Positions 52,691 through 64,000 of a stretch of DNA of 64,000 nucleotides are shown here, one piece after another. How positions within the stretch are numbered: the stretch's first letter is position 1; every line of letters begins with the position of its first letter. Under the pieces are notes generated by a model. The model searched no databases and had not been told where the DNA came from. It saw only the letters and a list, made by a program, of their open reading frames with translations. Position numbers and translations under genes: made by a program. The stretch is from Triglochin maritima (lineage: Eukaryota; Streptophyta; Magnoliopsida; Alismatales; Juncaginaceae), in the NCBI GenBank assembly GCA_963682175.1, contig OY821775.1, positions 7,412,501-7,476,500 of the forward strand. The letters are read 5' to 3'.

Positions 52691-55600
52691 CGCCAGGAGA
52701 CGTGGAGCGAAACGGTTTCGTGCGAGAGCCAAATGCCCGCCATCGTTGTGGGGTTTTGGGTTTTATAGAGGGGACCAAACGGGCGCTTTGGCGTGAGCGG
52801 TCACGAGGGTGGTGTGCTCACGTGACTGGGGAGTACGGACAACGTGAGGGGGAGTCTATGGGCCGGATGGGCTTTGAAGGTTTGGCCCATCACGAAATTA
52901 TAGATGAGAGGTGTTCTGACTTTTGAGTTCTCTTCTTTTGCGTTGAGAATTGAGATGGAAGTGCATTGCATGATATGAGAGTTACGACCGAAACACTTTA
53001 GAAATCAGAAAAGATGTGTGTGTTTTGTCTTGGAAACTATTATATTGAAATTGCTAAAACTTATACTTTAATAGATTGCCCGTGGATTCTTTCCGTGGTA
53101 CTTGGAAAAATTGTTTGAAGATAATGACAGAATATTGTGCCTCAAGACATCACAAAGAGATAAGGTAGCAATTAACTTATGAGTTTTGACATTGTTAATA
53201 GTTATCCGAGAAACTCGGGAAACGCTCAAAGATGTTGACAATGCATCTAGTAGTTCCCAACAAACTCAGGTAGAAACGGCCTATATTATCTCTTGATAAT
53301 GATCCTGAATAACAACGTCCAATATACCGCTCAAAAAAAAATTAACAACGTCCAATATCTTAATATGAGGGTGAAGCAAATGATCATAATGTTGTTGGAT
53401 GGTTTTGGCTAATGCGCATAATTTGGCAGGAAGCTGTGGAGCATTGATGAATCAAAACTACTCGTCGGGACTTCAGTAATGAAATATATGGTTACACTCT
53501 TGAGGAGTAATGTATACGTCTAGAGATGCCAATCAGGAACGATCGGTATCTTCAGATGGTGTCAAGTGTCAACTTTTCTTGGACATGAACACTCACGATG
53601 AATGTAAGCAACATTGTTTGAAAGCATTTATATATTTTTGAACCAAATCTCAACGTGTAACTCGAGTTGTTGCGATTCAACGTTTATTCTTAACTTGAAA
53701 TATGAACGTAAATAATCTCAAAAATCTCATCCAGTGAATCTCATTATTTTACAAGGAGTCTTACAAAGTTAGTTGTGGGATTTGATAAAACTACAACAAT
53801 TTCAAGAAGGAATGAACAGGTGTATACGAAAAACCTTAAGGTTGTGTCTGGTTGTGTCACTTCAACCTGGAATTTCATATGAACATGGGACTTCAAAGTG
53901 TTATATTTGCAACTACCATTTTTGGTGGGATTGTGATGAAATTTGCAAATCCTTCTTATGATTTTGAAATCTTACATATGTACAAAAATGTTGAGACGTG
54001 GAATTTCGAAATAACACGTTTTTTTAAACTTTAGTCAATCAAATTAATATTAATGTTATGTTTCAAAAAAAATTATGCATATTAATACGGAGTTTAATTT
54101 TAACACAATTCTAAATCAGAAAACTAATAAAACATCATATAAACATTTGTTGTCATTTTAAAGTAACATACTTGTCTAAATATAGTGAATACAAATCACA
54201 TATTTATAAATCTTGGCATTTATAAATCCCCTCGATTATAATTACACTTAAACTTACAAATACCGCATATATTAGCAATGTAACCTTTATAGTTTATAAG
54301 TGATAAGAACCTCAACTTTACTCTCTCAGTGGTGGTCCCTTGTTCCAGGCTTTCAAGGTCTTGCACTAATAAGCCTAATGGGCTCACACGACTCCTCCTT
54401 GGGCTTCAGCAATCAAAATACGAACTTAATACTTCAACTCCATTTCTTCAATTTACATCTCAACTTTTAACTTGAAAATTCCCAACTCTAAACATATTTA
54501 ACTTATTCAATATTATTGATCTAGAAACTAAGCTAACCTCGTGTTGCTAACGTGAACCAAATCAATATATGAGCAAACGAATATTTTTAAAGATTTTGGT
54601 AATTACTATCTGACACGCATGAAAACTTCATACAACTCATTGTGATATTTTTGTGTGGGGGGAATATGTATTTGCATTGTACTTATTCATCCGATAAATT
54701 CCAAATTCCAACACAAAAAATTTCTTCTTCCATATGTGGGAAAAGGCACAAAGGAAGAACTAAAGCAAAGCTGGCTCTACATCAAAATGTCTCGAATGAT
54801 TTGATGTCCCAGCGTGAACATCTCCATATGGCTTGAGTTGTCTTCTTTCACCACCATGAAGAAACCAAATAGTTTAAAGCATGCAATCCAATGATGTAAA
54901 GAGGAACATAGCCACATAGGGAGAAACTTATTACCATCATTTCAGTGCCAACTTTCGTATCTCATAGCTCCATGTGTTGCAATGTAATAAATAAAGATAA
55001 ATGATGTTGTCTTCGGCCTATAACAAAAAAAAAGTAACAAAAGGTATCTTCTTCATGGCCCGTAGACCCTTACCATTAGAAGTGATATACATTTTGCTAA
55101 CTTGTATGACTTTGTCTGTAGGAATTAACTTGAGAGCCGAGACTATGGTGAATTGCATTTCTGCACTAGTGCAATGTTTGAGTTATACAAATTCTCGTAT
55201 GTGGTTATAATCACTAGTTTGAATCAACTATCTACATTAAGAACTACTTCAAAATCAAATGGCTGGTATTTCTTGGTGAAGGATTGCATTGGTTAAAGCA
55301 AGAGCATCCAAATGGGCTAATAAAGTAATAGCGTTTAGTTGTGAAAATCATCAAAAAAACGAAAACAGGGGAAAACATTAGTATGAGAAAATATATTAGT
55401 TGGGCTAGGTGTGATTTTCATGATGTACTATATTACCTATATTAAAATGACTTCAATCTTGCTGAATACATAATAAAATTTCCAGTAAATCGTGAATGGT
55501 AGGATTTGGGAAACATATTGAGCTTGGAACTTGGAAGTTGGAACTTTGACAAGTTACAAGTATAGTGGGTAAATTGCTAGTTGCTACTAAAGCTATTCGA

Positions 55601-58309
55601 CTTTATTACGAAAATCTCACTTTTACTGTGGCCCATCAAATCTATACCAACAATATCATCATAAAGATTAAAGAGATCAAGCTGTCTTTTATGCTTTTAT
55701 CAATCTTGTAAGTGAAGCAACGCTGTGAAACTACCAATATATCAGGAAAAACATGCAAAGCCTTACCATACGCTCAAGTTGCATTGTTCTCGTTAGATAT
55801 AGCACACGCAGATTCGAACTTGTACCATCCAAGAATGTCATAAATGAACTCACGCTATAAGCCAGCCAACTGGAAATCAAAAACCAAATAATGACATATA
55901 ACTAATTTCGATAACTTGAAGTTATTATTCTGTGCGATCTTTCCAGACATAGATAGTATTTAATTCTTTGGAAGTTTCAGATGATGATTAGAAGACCCTT
56001 CAAGATTGGGCCGTGAAATGCGTGGTGATAGAAGCAAAAGTAAAACAGTGAGTCAGTGACATGTGACATGTCCTACGCTTCTGTAAAAAATAAGGACATC
56101 GCAGTGATTCTGTAGAGCATGCCATATAGATGCCTTATTTGAAATTATCCTATCTTCCTTCTTTTTGTCAGGTAAGACGACTTTTTCCGTTTGTATTATT
56201 CATAATCAAATAATTATAAAATAAACGAGGCAGCAAAAAATTGTTACATTCCACTCTATGCTATTATACACAAATTAACAAAACTTCCACTCTCAAAAGC
56301 ATTCAACATAGACCGCACTTCAGGCGCGTAACGTCACAACCAACAATTTAATAAGGATTGAAATTTGCGTACCAGCCTACCTCACCAGGGTTGGAACCAG
56401 GATTTTAGTGTTAGGGCCGAATTCATATCAAATATCTCATGTGATGTTTTTTAATATATGTAAGTAATCAAGTTAAAAAAGAAAAATGAGGTAAAAGGCA
56501 CACAAACTAATATTGTGGTTGATATTCTGTAAATTTCCAACAATTTCTTTCAGGATGTAGACAAACATAAAATTCATGAAAATTTCGTCCTCAATTTTGT
56601 TGCGCAATCTAGTTTTAACAATTTACATAATTAGAAATACATAGTTATTGCAGTAGAAACAAGAAGAGTTAACACAAATCAAATCAGTATATAAATCAGA
56701 TAGTATGTGTTCTGATTTAAACTTTCGGAAACAATTTGAAAATTCAGTGAGTTATTTCGACTTAGATTTGCGTTAACTTATATTAAATTCTCTAAACTTT
56801 AACACAGAGAAAAATCCATGGTTTTTATGTAACGATGAACGGAAAGTTTCTGTTTAGTTGACAATAGTATTGATATAAAAAAAACCAATTGAATAATTGA
56901 CTTAGGTTGACTCCTGCTAAAAGATTTGGAATCCTATTTAAATACAAACACAGATTAGTTGACTTCACTCTTTTTGGAACCATGTAGACTCCTATAGCCA
57001 CTTTGGCTCCAATGTTCATGCGCGCATGGCGTTGGTCCCCAACCGCAATCATAATTGTTGGACACCATCAAGCACGCCGTGCCAAAGCTGCAAATCCACT
57101 ACGATTGTCAATTGGTCGAAGCCATCTTTCAATTAGCCGAGACGGAACAAAAAGAAAACAAAAATTAACCTTTCAATCCCAATGACAAGCTCGCACAACT
57201 ATAGCTTACAATCTCGATCGTCTCTAAAACAGATAATGGCCCAAGAAATGGTGGGCCCAACAGAGCTTTGGACTTTTATGTTGCTTTTCTTTTTACTCGG
57301 GGACAAGGTTGTCTCGTTTTTTTGGGGTATGCATTCATGCTAGATATTAGTTTCTAAACTTCTACCTATAAAACATGTTTCAGTAGTGCTATAGCTAGTC
57401 GTACGTAGTCTCTTAGACACCCTAATATTGGTGCCTTGTATGGGCACATGGACTTATTAATTATTTATCACAAGCTAGTTAGAGTAGTTACCAGTTTAGC
57501 ACTATTACCATAATGAGTGATACTTAGGAAACGACTATTATAAAAGCTGCATGGATGAAAACTTTTCTAAATTTATCAATCAATCCATGGAGTATTTACG
57601 AAGCAAAAGTACCCTCTCCCATTACAGGGATTCAATATTTCCATCTAGCCCATGCCTTTCCTCGCTCCTTTTCATGGTTGCAAGAAGGAAAAGATATATT
57701 TGCACCAAACTTCAAGATAAAGTGATAATTAGGAACTCATTTGTATAACGTATTTTGCTAACATCGTTCCTGAACACGCTTAAGCGTTTAAAAAAGTGCA
57801 TTAGTAGAAACCAAATGAAAACATAAGGAAACAAGCAGCGGTGGTGGGACCCATCGGCACACTTGATGCAAAGGAAATTCAAAAAAAGGAGAAAAGGTCG
57901 TTGCATAACCAATGTCATCGACCACGTCGGCCACTCGATCAAATCCGACCGTACAAACCCGAACCAAAGCATCGGATCTCGCGTTCCACCTGTCACGTTT
58001 ACCCCAATCCGAGACCACAACAACTCGAAACCAAACCAACCAAACCAAAACGAAACAAAACAAACCATCGGAACCAAAAGCAAAAGGCGGAACACGAATA
58101 AGAGAAGAATGAGATAAAAGTGGCAGCAGAAAAAGAGAAAATGTCAGAGGGAGTGGCGACGATGGGTATCACCACCAAAGGAACAAACACCCACTGCGAC
58201 CACCATCATGACTCCTCCACCTCTGCTCAAGCACACGTAAAAAGCACCTACACCACCACTCCAGTCCCTATCTTAAACCCCTCCCAACTCCCACTCCCAT
58301 TCCCCTCTC
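52691..58309. other. Long intergenic region between MSH4 and the receptor kinase
   Basis: The first 200 bases are GC-richer and are the probable MSH4 promoter and 5' UTR. From about 53000 to 57800 the sequence is AT-rich; no family-level match was found in any frame, and the many small ORFs look random. About 57840-58309 is C/A-rich, gene-proximal sequence and probably the 5' UTR and promoter of the receptor kinase. No RNA gene or clear transposon end was seen. Confidence 0.45.
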
Positions 58310-61300
58310 ATGGATCCCATCACCACCCTCTTCCTCCTCCTAATCCTCCCCATTCTCACAGCCTCGCTCCCACTCCCGCACCTCACTCTCCTCTCCCTCA
58401 AGTCCTCCTTAACCGACCCCGACTCGTCCCTCCACGACTGGAACGATTACAACTACAACCGCAACCAATCCAACGCCTTCCCTTGGTGTTCATGGTCGGG
58501 GGTGGAGTGCAATTTCACCACAGGTGAGGTTACCGCCCTTAACTTATCCTCCCGGAATCTATCCGGATCCATTCCGTCGGAGATCCGATTGCTGCGGTCA
58601 TCGCTCTCTTATCTCAACCTCAGCGGGAACTCGTTCGGGGGACCTTTTCCGGTGACCATCTTCAACCTTCGCCGGTTGAGGAAGCTCGATATCAGTCATA
58701 ACTACTTCAACTCCACGTTTCCTCCCGGCGTCGGGAGGCTTCGGCGCCTCGAGTTTTTCAATGCTTACAGCAACAATTTCTCTGGTCTTCTGCCTCGCGG
58801 CCTCTCCAAGGTTAACCTGCTCCGGCACCTTAACCTTGGTGGGAGCTTCTTTTCGGGAGGAATCCCAGGTTCGTTCGGATCGTTGAGAAATCTCAGGTTT
58901 CTGCATCTAGCCGGGAATTCTCTTTCCGGGAGACTTCGGCCGGAACTTGGGGTTCTAAAGGAACTTGAGCATCTGGAGATTGGATACAATGCGTTCTCCG
59001 GCGGTGTTCCGGAGGAATGGGGGAATCTTAGGAATCTCGTTTACATCGACGTTTCCAATGCGAACCTCTCCGGTCCGTTGCTGCCGGAACTCGGGAGTCT
59101 ACGTAAACTCGAATCGCTTTTTCTGTTTGGTAATGCTTTCGCCGGGAATATTCCGGAATCCTACGGCGAGCTTCGGAGTCTTCGCGTGCTCGATTTGTCG
59201 AATAACGCCCTGTCCGGTTCGATTCCGAGGAACTTCTCTGCTCTGCGGAATCTGACCTGGCTCGGGATCATGAACAACGGAATCTCCGGCGAGATTCCAA
59301 CCGGAATCGGGGAGCTTCCTGAACTCGAGTATTTGCTCCTGTGGAATAACTCGCTCACCGGAGAGCTCCCGGCGAAGCTCGGTGAGAATGGGAAGCTCGT
59401 CAAGCTCGACGTCTCCACCAATTCCCTCTTCGGTCCGATTCCAACCGGTTTATGCTCAAAAAACCGGCTCGTCCATCTCATTTTGTTTTGCAACCGGTTC
59501 GAGTCGGAGCTTCCTGCTTCGCTGACGAGGTGTCTTTCTCTCTGGCGGATTCGGATCCAATATAATCGGTTAAACGGGTCGATACCTCCGGGGTTCGGTC
59601 TGTTGCCGAACCTCACGTTCCTTGACTTGAGCAGCAACAACTTCTCCGGCAACATTCCGGGAGATCTCGGCAACGCGAGTAGGCTCCATCTCGTGAATTT
59701 TTCGGGCAACCCGCTCGGGTCGATTCTACCCGACACCATATGGATGGCGCCGAGTCTGGAGATATTCTCGGCAAGTAATTGCCGGTTACACGGCGAAATC
59801 CCCGCGTTTCGGTTTGGCTGCGCGAGCTTGTACAAGGTCGAGATTGCCGGGAACGAGCTCTCCGGGGGCATCCCGTGGGATATTGGAAAATGCGTGAAGC
59901 TGCTGAGTGTGGATTTGAGTAGGAACAGGTTAAGTGGGATCATGCCGTGGGAGCTCGCGGCTTTGCCGGAGATCACAACCGTTGATATCTCCACGAATAG
60001 GCTCAGCGGTACGATACCGTCGAGCTTCGATAATTGTACAACGTTGGAGAGCTTCAATGTGTCGTTTAATATGCTTACTGGAGAGATTCCGTCGTCGGGT
60101 TCGATTCTCAGGAGCATTCACCCTTCGTCCTTTGCTGGGAATGTAGGTCTCTGTGGTGCCCCAATACGAAAACCTTGTCCAACAGGCGGTGGGAGTGAGT
60201 TTAGTTTTGATAGCGATCCACCAAGGAAATCGGCTGGGACAGCTATGGTGTGGGTCGGTGCGGCAGCTTTTGTGGTAGGTGTGTTTGTGCTTATCGTTGG
60301 GACGAGATTTTTCAACCGAAGGCAATTCGAGGATTTGGAAGCAGAGGTTGGAGTGTGGAAGCTGACAGCATTCCATAGGTTAAGTTTCACGGCGGAGGAT
60401 GTGGTCGAGTGCGTGGCAGCAAGCGATAATATTATTGGAATGGGATCCACTGGGGCTGTGTACAGGGCAGAGATGCCGGGAGGCGAGACAATTGCAGTGA
60501 AGAAACTGTGGGGGACGCAAAAAGACGCCACGGCATCAATGTTGGCGATCGCGAGGAAGAGGGCAAAGAGGAGGGGTGACAGTGTGACATTGGCGGAGGT
60601 GGAGGTGTTGGGGTCCGTTAGGCATCGGAACATAGTGAGACTGCTTGGTTGCTGCGGCAACCTTGAGACCACTCTCCTTCTCTATGATTACATGCCCAAC
60701 GGTAGCCTCGAGGATTTGCTCCACCGCCAAGTCCATAATAGTAAAGATGGTAGTGGTGGCGACGCAATGAGCAGTTGGATGACGAGGTACAAAATTGCGG
60801 TTGGGATAGCGGAGGGATTGTGTTATTTGCACCATGATTGTGATCCAGTGATCGTTCACCGCGATTTGAAACCAAGCAACATACTACTGGATGGAGAAAT
60901 GGAAGCCCGGGTGGCCGACTTTGGCGTAGCTAAATTGATCCAAACCAACGAGTCCATGTCCGTAATTGCCGGTTCCTACGGCTACATTGCTCCAGGTTAC
61001 TCTTAGTGTGACAATCATCATTTCTTTTGCCCATTCAATTTTTATTGACTCAATGTGAAATTTATGTGTTTTTATTTGAGCAGAGTACGCATACACACTT
61101 CAAGTGGATGAGAAGAGCGACATATATAGTTTTGGGGTGGTGTTGATGGAGATGGTGAGCGGGCGGAGGGCGGTTGAGGGGGAATTTGGGGAGGGGAATA
61201 GCATAGTGGAATGGGTGAAGGGGAAGGCAAAGGCATGGGAGTGGGAAGATGTGTTGGACAAGAGGGTTGTTGGTGTGGAGAGCGAGGTGGTAAAGGAAGA

Positions 61301-61442
61301 GATGTTATTGGTCCTCAGGGTGGCATTGCTGTGCACCGGGAAGAATCCGGTGGACCGCCCCAGCATGAGGGACGTTGTGTCGATGCTCCGAGAGGCAAAG
61401 CCCAAGAGGAAGGTTGAAGATCTGGTGCTACTTAAGAAGTGA
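58310..61442 (+). CDS. PXY: LRR receptor-like kinase, PXY/TDR-type (TDIF receptor)
   Basis: Two exons, 58310-60995 and 61084-61442 (TGA), joined in phase 1 inside the APE codon of the kinase activation segment, give 1,014 residues. A signal peptide (about 1-22) leads to the paired-Cys cap (WCSWSGVEC), some twenty extracellular LRRs of the LxGxIP type, a closing Cys pair (GLCG..PC), one membrane span at about 645-668 and a kinase. Kinase residues: K731, HRD 850-852 and D870 of DFG, so an RD kinase with all catalytic residues. The RxR pair that reads the C-terminal residue of CLE peptides is present (R413, R415). Blocks such as FFNAYSNNFSGLLP, SLEIFSASNCRLHGEIP and WKLTAFHRLSFTAEDVVECV fit PXY/TDR better than PXL1/2. 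PXY binds TDIF (CLE41/44) at the plasma membrane and controls cambium division and xylem fate. Confidence 0.9.
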
Positions 61443-62394
61443 ATGGCCGGAGAAGTGGAGCCCTGTTGTGCTGATGAATGTGGCGGGAACTTTGAATTTA
61501 TGTTTGTAATTTTAAATATAGGAGAGTGGATTGCTTTGTAGTTAGCATAAAATTATGTCTAATTTGCTAAGGAGTGTGGCTTTTATAATCCCGCCTGAAA
61601 GACTAACAAAGATCATGAGCGATGATTTCCCTCATGTTCTCAAACTACTGCCTGTACTTTTTCAAGGTTTCTCAGTTTCTCCAACGTGTTTATCAGCATA
61701 ATGAAGGTATTTTGCCATTTCATTTTGTCACTACTTTGTTGCTCATCCTAGTTAACCTACTTCACCAGGAAGCCATCGGCATAACTTTCCAACTAATCTG
61801 CCGCCATGTTGATTAGAAAGTTGCAGCATTTCTATCAATCCACTTCACAAATGCAACATGCTAAAAAACAACGGCCTACATGTATAACATATGGAGGAAA
61901 ACGAAAAGGGAAAATAGAAAGAAGGAACATGATTTATTATCGGTTTCTACCGACATCTTTTTTGTTGTTGAATAGTTTGGATTAGAACAAGAAGTAAGAA
62001 TAGCCAACGGGGTCTTGGCCTAGTGATTCAAATCGTAGGATGACACACAATATCGCCTAGTTGTTGATCGCAACTAATTTTTAATTAGATACTTACCATC
62101 TCTAAAAAAAGACCAAAAGAATGAATCAGTCTAAACTGACAAAACTACCTTACACTCATACAAGTAAATTCATGTATTGTTTTTCCAATGGTCTAATGTG
62201 GTTAAAAAATTACGACACTAAACAAGTGCAAAAAAGGAGAATGTCCAGATTAAAAATTGCGTATGTTATCGAGCACACAGGTGGGGTATTGTGCAGTTGC
62301 AATGGGTTACTGCATCAATTGAGCTAACGTGACTTATCTACCTCATTCAAGATCTGCGCAATCCACTCCATGCGCCCAAAAATTGTATCACGAC
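61443..62394. other. Downstream flank of the receptor kinase
   Basis: 3' UTR-like sequence to about 61620, then AT-rich DNA. A possible tRNA-derived SINE remnant lies at about 61995-62112. No gene seen. Confidence 0.45.
61995..62112 (+). repeat. Possible tRNA-derived SINE remnant
   Basis: GGTCTTGGCCTAGTGATTC resembles a pol III A box in a tRNA-like head and is followed within about 100 bp by CATCTCTAAAAAAAG, an A-rich end. The B box is poor, so this is a weak call. Confidence 0.25.
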
Positions 62395-63051
62395 CAGGGA
62401 TGACAACGGATCGGTTCCAGTTCAGATACTAGTAGAACCGGAACCGGATCCGAATTACAAAGTGAGACCCACAACCGGATCTGGATCCAGATCGGTTCCC
62501 AACATGGGTATCCAGAATCGGATCATGTTGGTTAACGGATACCCAGAACTGTATCCGTTGGAACCGGTTTCAGTACAAATTTTGTATTTTTCAATGTGTT
62601 CTTTACGGATTTGTTCAAAAAAACGCATCCCAAAAGACTTGTTGAAACCAATGACCTATGGTGAGCTTTTGTAGTTTGGATTTGGAGTAAGAAATTCGTT
62701 TTTCCGATGTGAGACTATACTTTCTACACAATATTCGTTTTTTTCCAAAACAATATCTATTCAAGATAACATTAATTACCAACTCCCATGAGTTGGTGTA
62801 GTAGTGAAGCTCATGTGACTATGACCCATCTACTCAAGTTCGAATCCTAGTAGGTGACAATACTTTTGAAAATATTGTTCATGTCGGATCCAGTTCCGGG
62901 TCCATTAGCTAGAACCATATCCGAACCGGAACCAGGTCGGTTCTGAAAGTGTATATCCAGATCTGACCCATATCCATTATGTCCCGATTCGATTCCGGTT
63001 CGGTACCACCGGTTCCAGTTTGGTTCCATCGGTTCCAAATAGCCACTCCTA
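62395..63051. mobile_element. hAT-type MITE with GGTTCC/GGAACC sub-terminal repeats
   Basis: The left end is CAGGGATGACAAC and the right end, read in reverse, is TAGGAGTGGC; both resemble the common plant hAT end TAGGGATGGCAAC. Flanks are ATCACGAC (62387-62394) and ATCACGGA (63052-63059), a 6/8 match and the right size for a hAT 8-bp duplication. Both arms are packed with GGTTCC, AACCGGAACC and GGATCC words in opposite orientation. There is no transposase. Confidence 0.6.
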
Positions 63052-63066
63052 ATCACGGACGATATC

Positions 63067-64000
63067 TGTAATAACCTTAATCTAAACACCTAAATTAAAC
63101 TAAACTAAACCTAATTAACCTAATTAAGCTATGATTAGTGAAGGATGAGGTGGAGGAATTGGATAAGAATTGAGAGATGAGGTGTTGGTGTAGGATTGGA
63201 GGAGATGGAGGTGGTGAGTTAAAAGGTAATTATATATAGTTAGATAAGATTTTAATAAAAAACGTTTTCTTCAGTTGATCCACCAGAGAGTGAGAGAGAG
63301 TTTCGGAGAGGAGAAGAAGAAGAGGAGAAGAAGAAGAAGTTGAGTAGAGGTTGCCAAAGCTTGGGAGGCTTCCACAACCGTCAATAAGGTATGCCAAGTC
63401 TTCAATATAACTCACTTATGCTTTGTGAGTGTTGGGGATCGACGTTGGTGTCGAATTCCCCGTCGGATTGCAACCTGTTCAGAGGTTGAAGACGACGATC
63501 AGTCAACCGGTGCCTGTGGGCAGTCGATCGATCATATTATTATATTGATTTGTACCCGCGAACGGTCGAACGATGTCTATGGACGGTCGACCGTTATGCC
63601 AAATTCGTGCGGAAAAAGGGGTGATACTGTTATCGGTCGAACGGGATCACTTAGCCGGTCGACCGGAAAACAATGAGAATAAGTCGGTTGAGGATTTTGA
63701 CTTATTAAACGGTCGAACGTCCTTAACCTTGTTCGACCGATCTATTCGATGCTAAGTAGCTTGGGAGCTTTGACCATCTAAACGGTCGATCACTCTTTAA
63801 CTTTCGGTCGACCGAGTGAGCATTTTAATTAAGCAGTAGAGTGCCTGTGATGTTTCAGTCGAACTGTATAGCAGTTCCGGTCGACCGAATACCACTTAGG
63901 CAAAATGCTGAAATCCCTGTTATCGGTTGAACGACCCATTGGTTCGACCGGTCGGATATATATATTACATAAAATTGGTATAGCGTAGACCATCCAAACG
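63067..64000 (+). repeat. Partial LTR of a second gypsy element related to the first
   Basis: Starts TGTAATAACCTTAATC, similar to the TGTGAGAATCTTAAAC start of the large element. Diverged but collinear landmarks follow: the AATTAAGC block, a GAGAGAGAG region, ATAAGGTATGCCAAG (against ATAAGGTATGTCAAG), AACTCAC...GTGTGAGTG-like text, and then the GGTCGACCG motif array from about 63555. It runs off the window, so the far end, interior and target duplication cannot be seen; it may be a solo LTR. Confidence 0.75.
63555..63960. repeat. GGTCGACCG-like motif array in the second LTR
   Basis: About 15 motifs (CGGTCGACCG, CGGTCGAACG, GTTCGACCG, CGGTCGATC and similar) in 400 bp, at the same place in the LTR plan as in the large gypsy element although the sequence between motifs differs. 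Confidence 0.8.

Noticed and set aside
55730..55870. Minus-strand stretch with protein-like composition
   Set aside because: Short, no splice partners and no recognised family.
59161..60117. 318-codon open frame antisense to the receptor kinase
   Set aside because: It mirrors the LRR repeat codons of the sense strand; its length comes from the GC-rich LRR sequence and it resembles no family.

Overview
This is nuclear DNA of a flowering plant, most likely a eudicot. Coding exons are split by AT-rich introns with plant-type splice sites, and the gene products are plant families. The space between genes is filled with LTR retrotransposons and small hAT-type elements. I cannot name the species from the sequence.

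Layout, left to right. 1-1.5 kb: an internally deleted hAT relic and the last exon of a B3-domain (REM-like) gene. 2.6-5.8 kb (minus): a four-exon GT47/exostosin glycosyltransferase. 7.0-8.8 kb (plus): RPL15, divergent from the glycosyltransferase across a promoter with a telo-box and GGCCCA sites. 9.9-19.6 kb (plus): RFT1 in 14 exons, one intron of which is GC-AG; the same intron 7 holds a MITE-like insert and the following intron holds a dead copy of exon 8. 23.8-25.6 kb (plus): a two-exon CCT-domain gene of the Ghd7/VRN2 type. 27.97-36.45 kb: an almost complete Ty3/gypsy (Tekay/Del-type) retrotransposon with 1.9-kb LTRs, a perfect 5-bp target duplication and a broken gag-pol. 38.1-52.7 kb (minus): meiotic MSH4, 24 exons joining without a frame break into 797 codons. 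Its intron 1 holds three tandem units of about 290 bp and its intron 15 an antisense copia fragment. 58.3-61.4 kb (plus): an LRR receptor kinase matching PXY/TDR. 62.4-63.05 kb: a hAT-type MITE. From 63.07 kb to the window end: the start of a second LTR related to the large gypsy element.

The genes are unrelated single plant loci (cell-wall or glycan synthesis, translation, N-glycosylation, flowering-type regulation, meiosis, vascular signalling); I see no gene cluster or shared pathway. The most unusual sequence is not a gene. It is an array of short self-complementary GGTCGACCG-like motifs, about 20 per LTR, in the gypsy LTRs and again in the diverged LTR at the window end. Exon junctions were worked out by hand from reading frame, splice dinucleotides and remembered family sequences, and have no transcript support.
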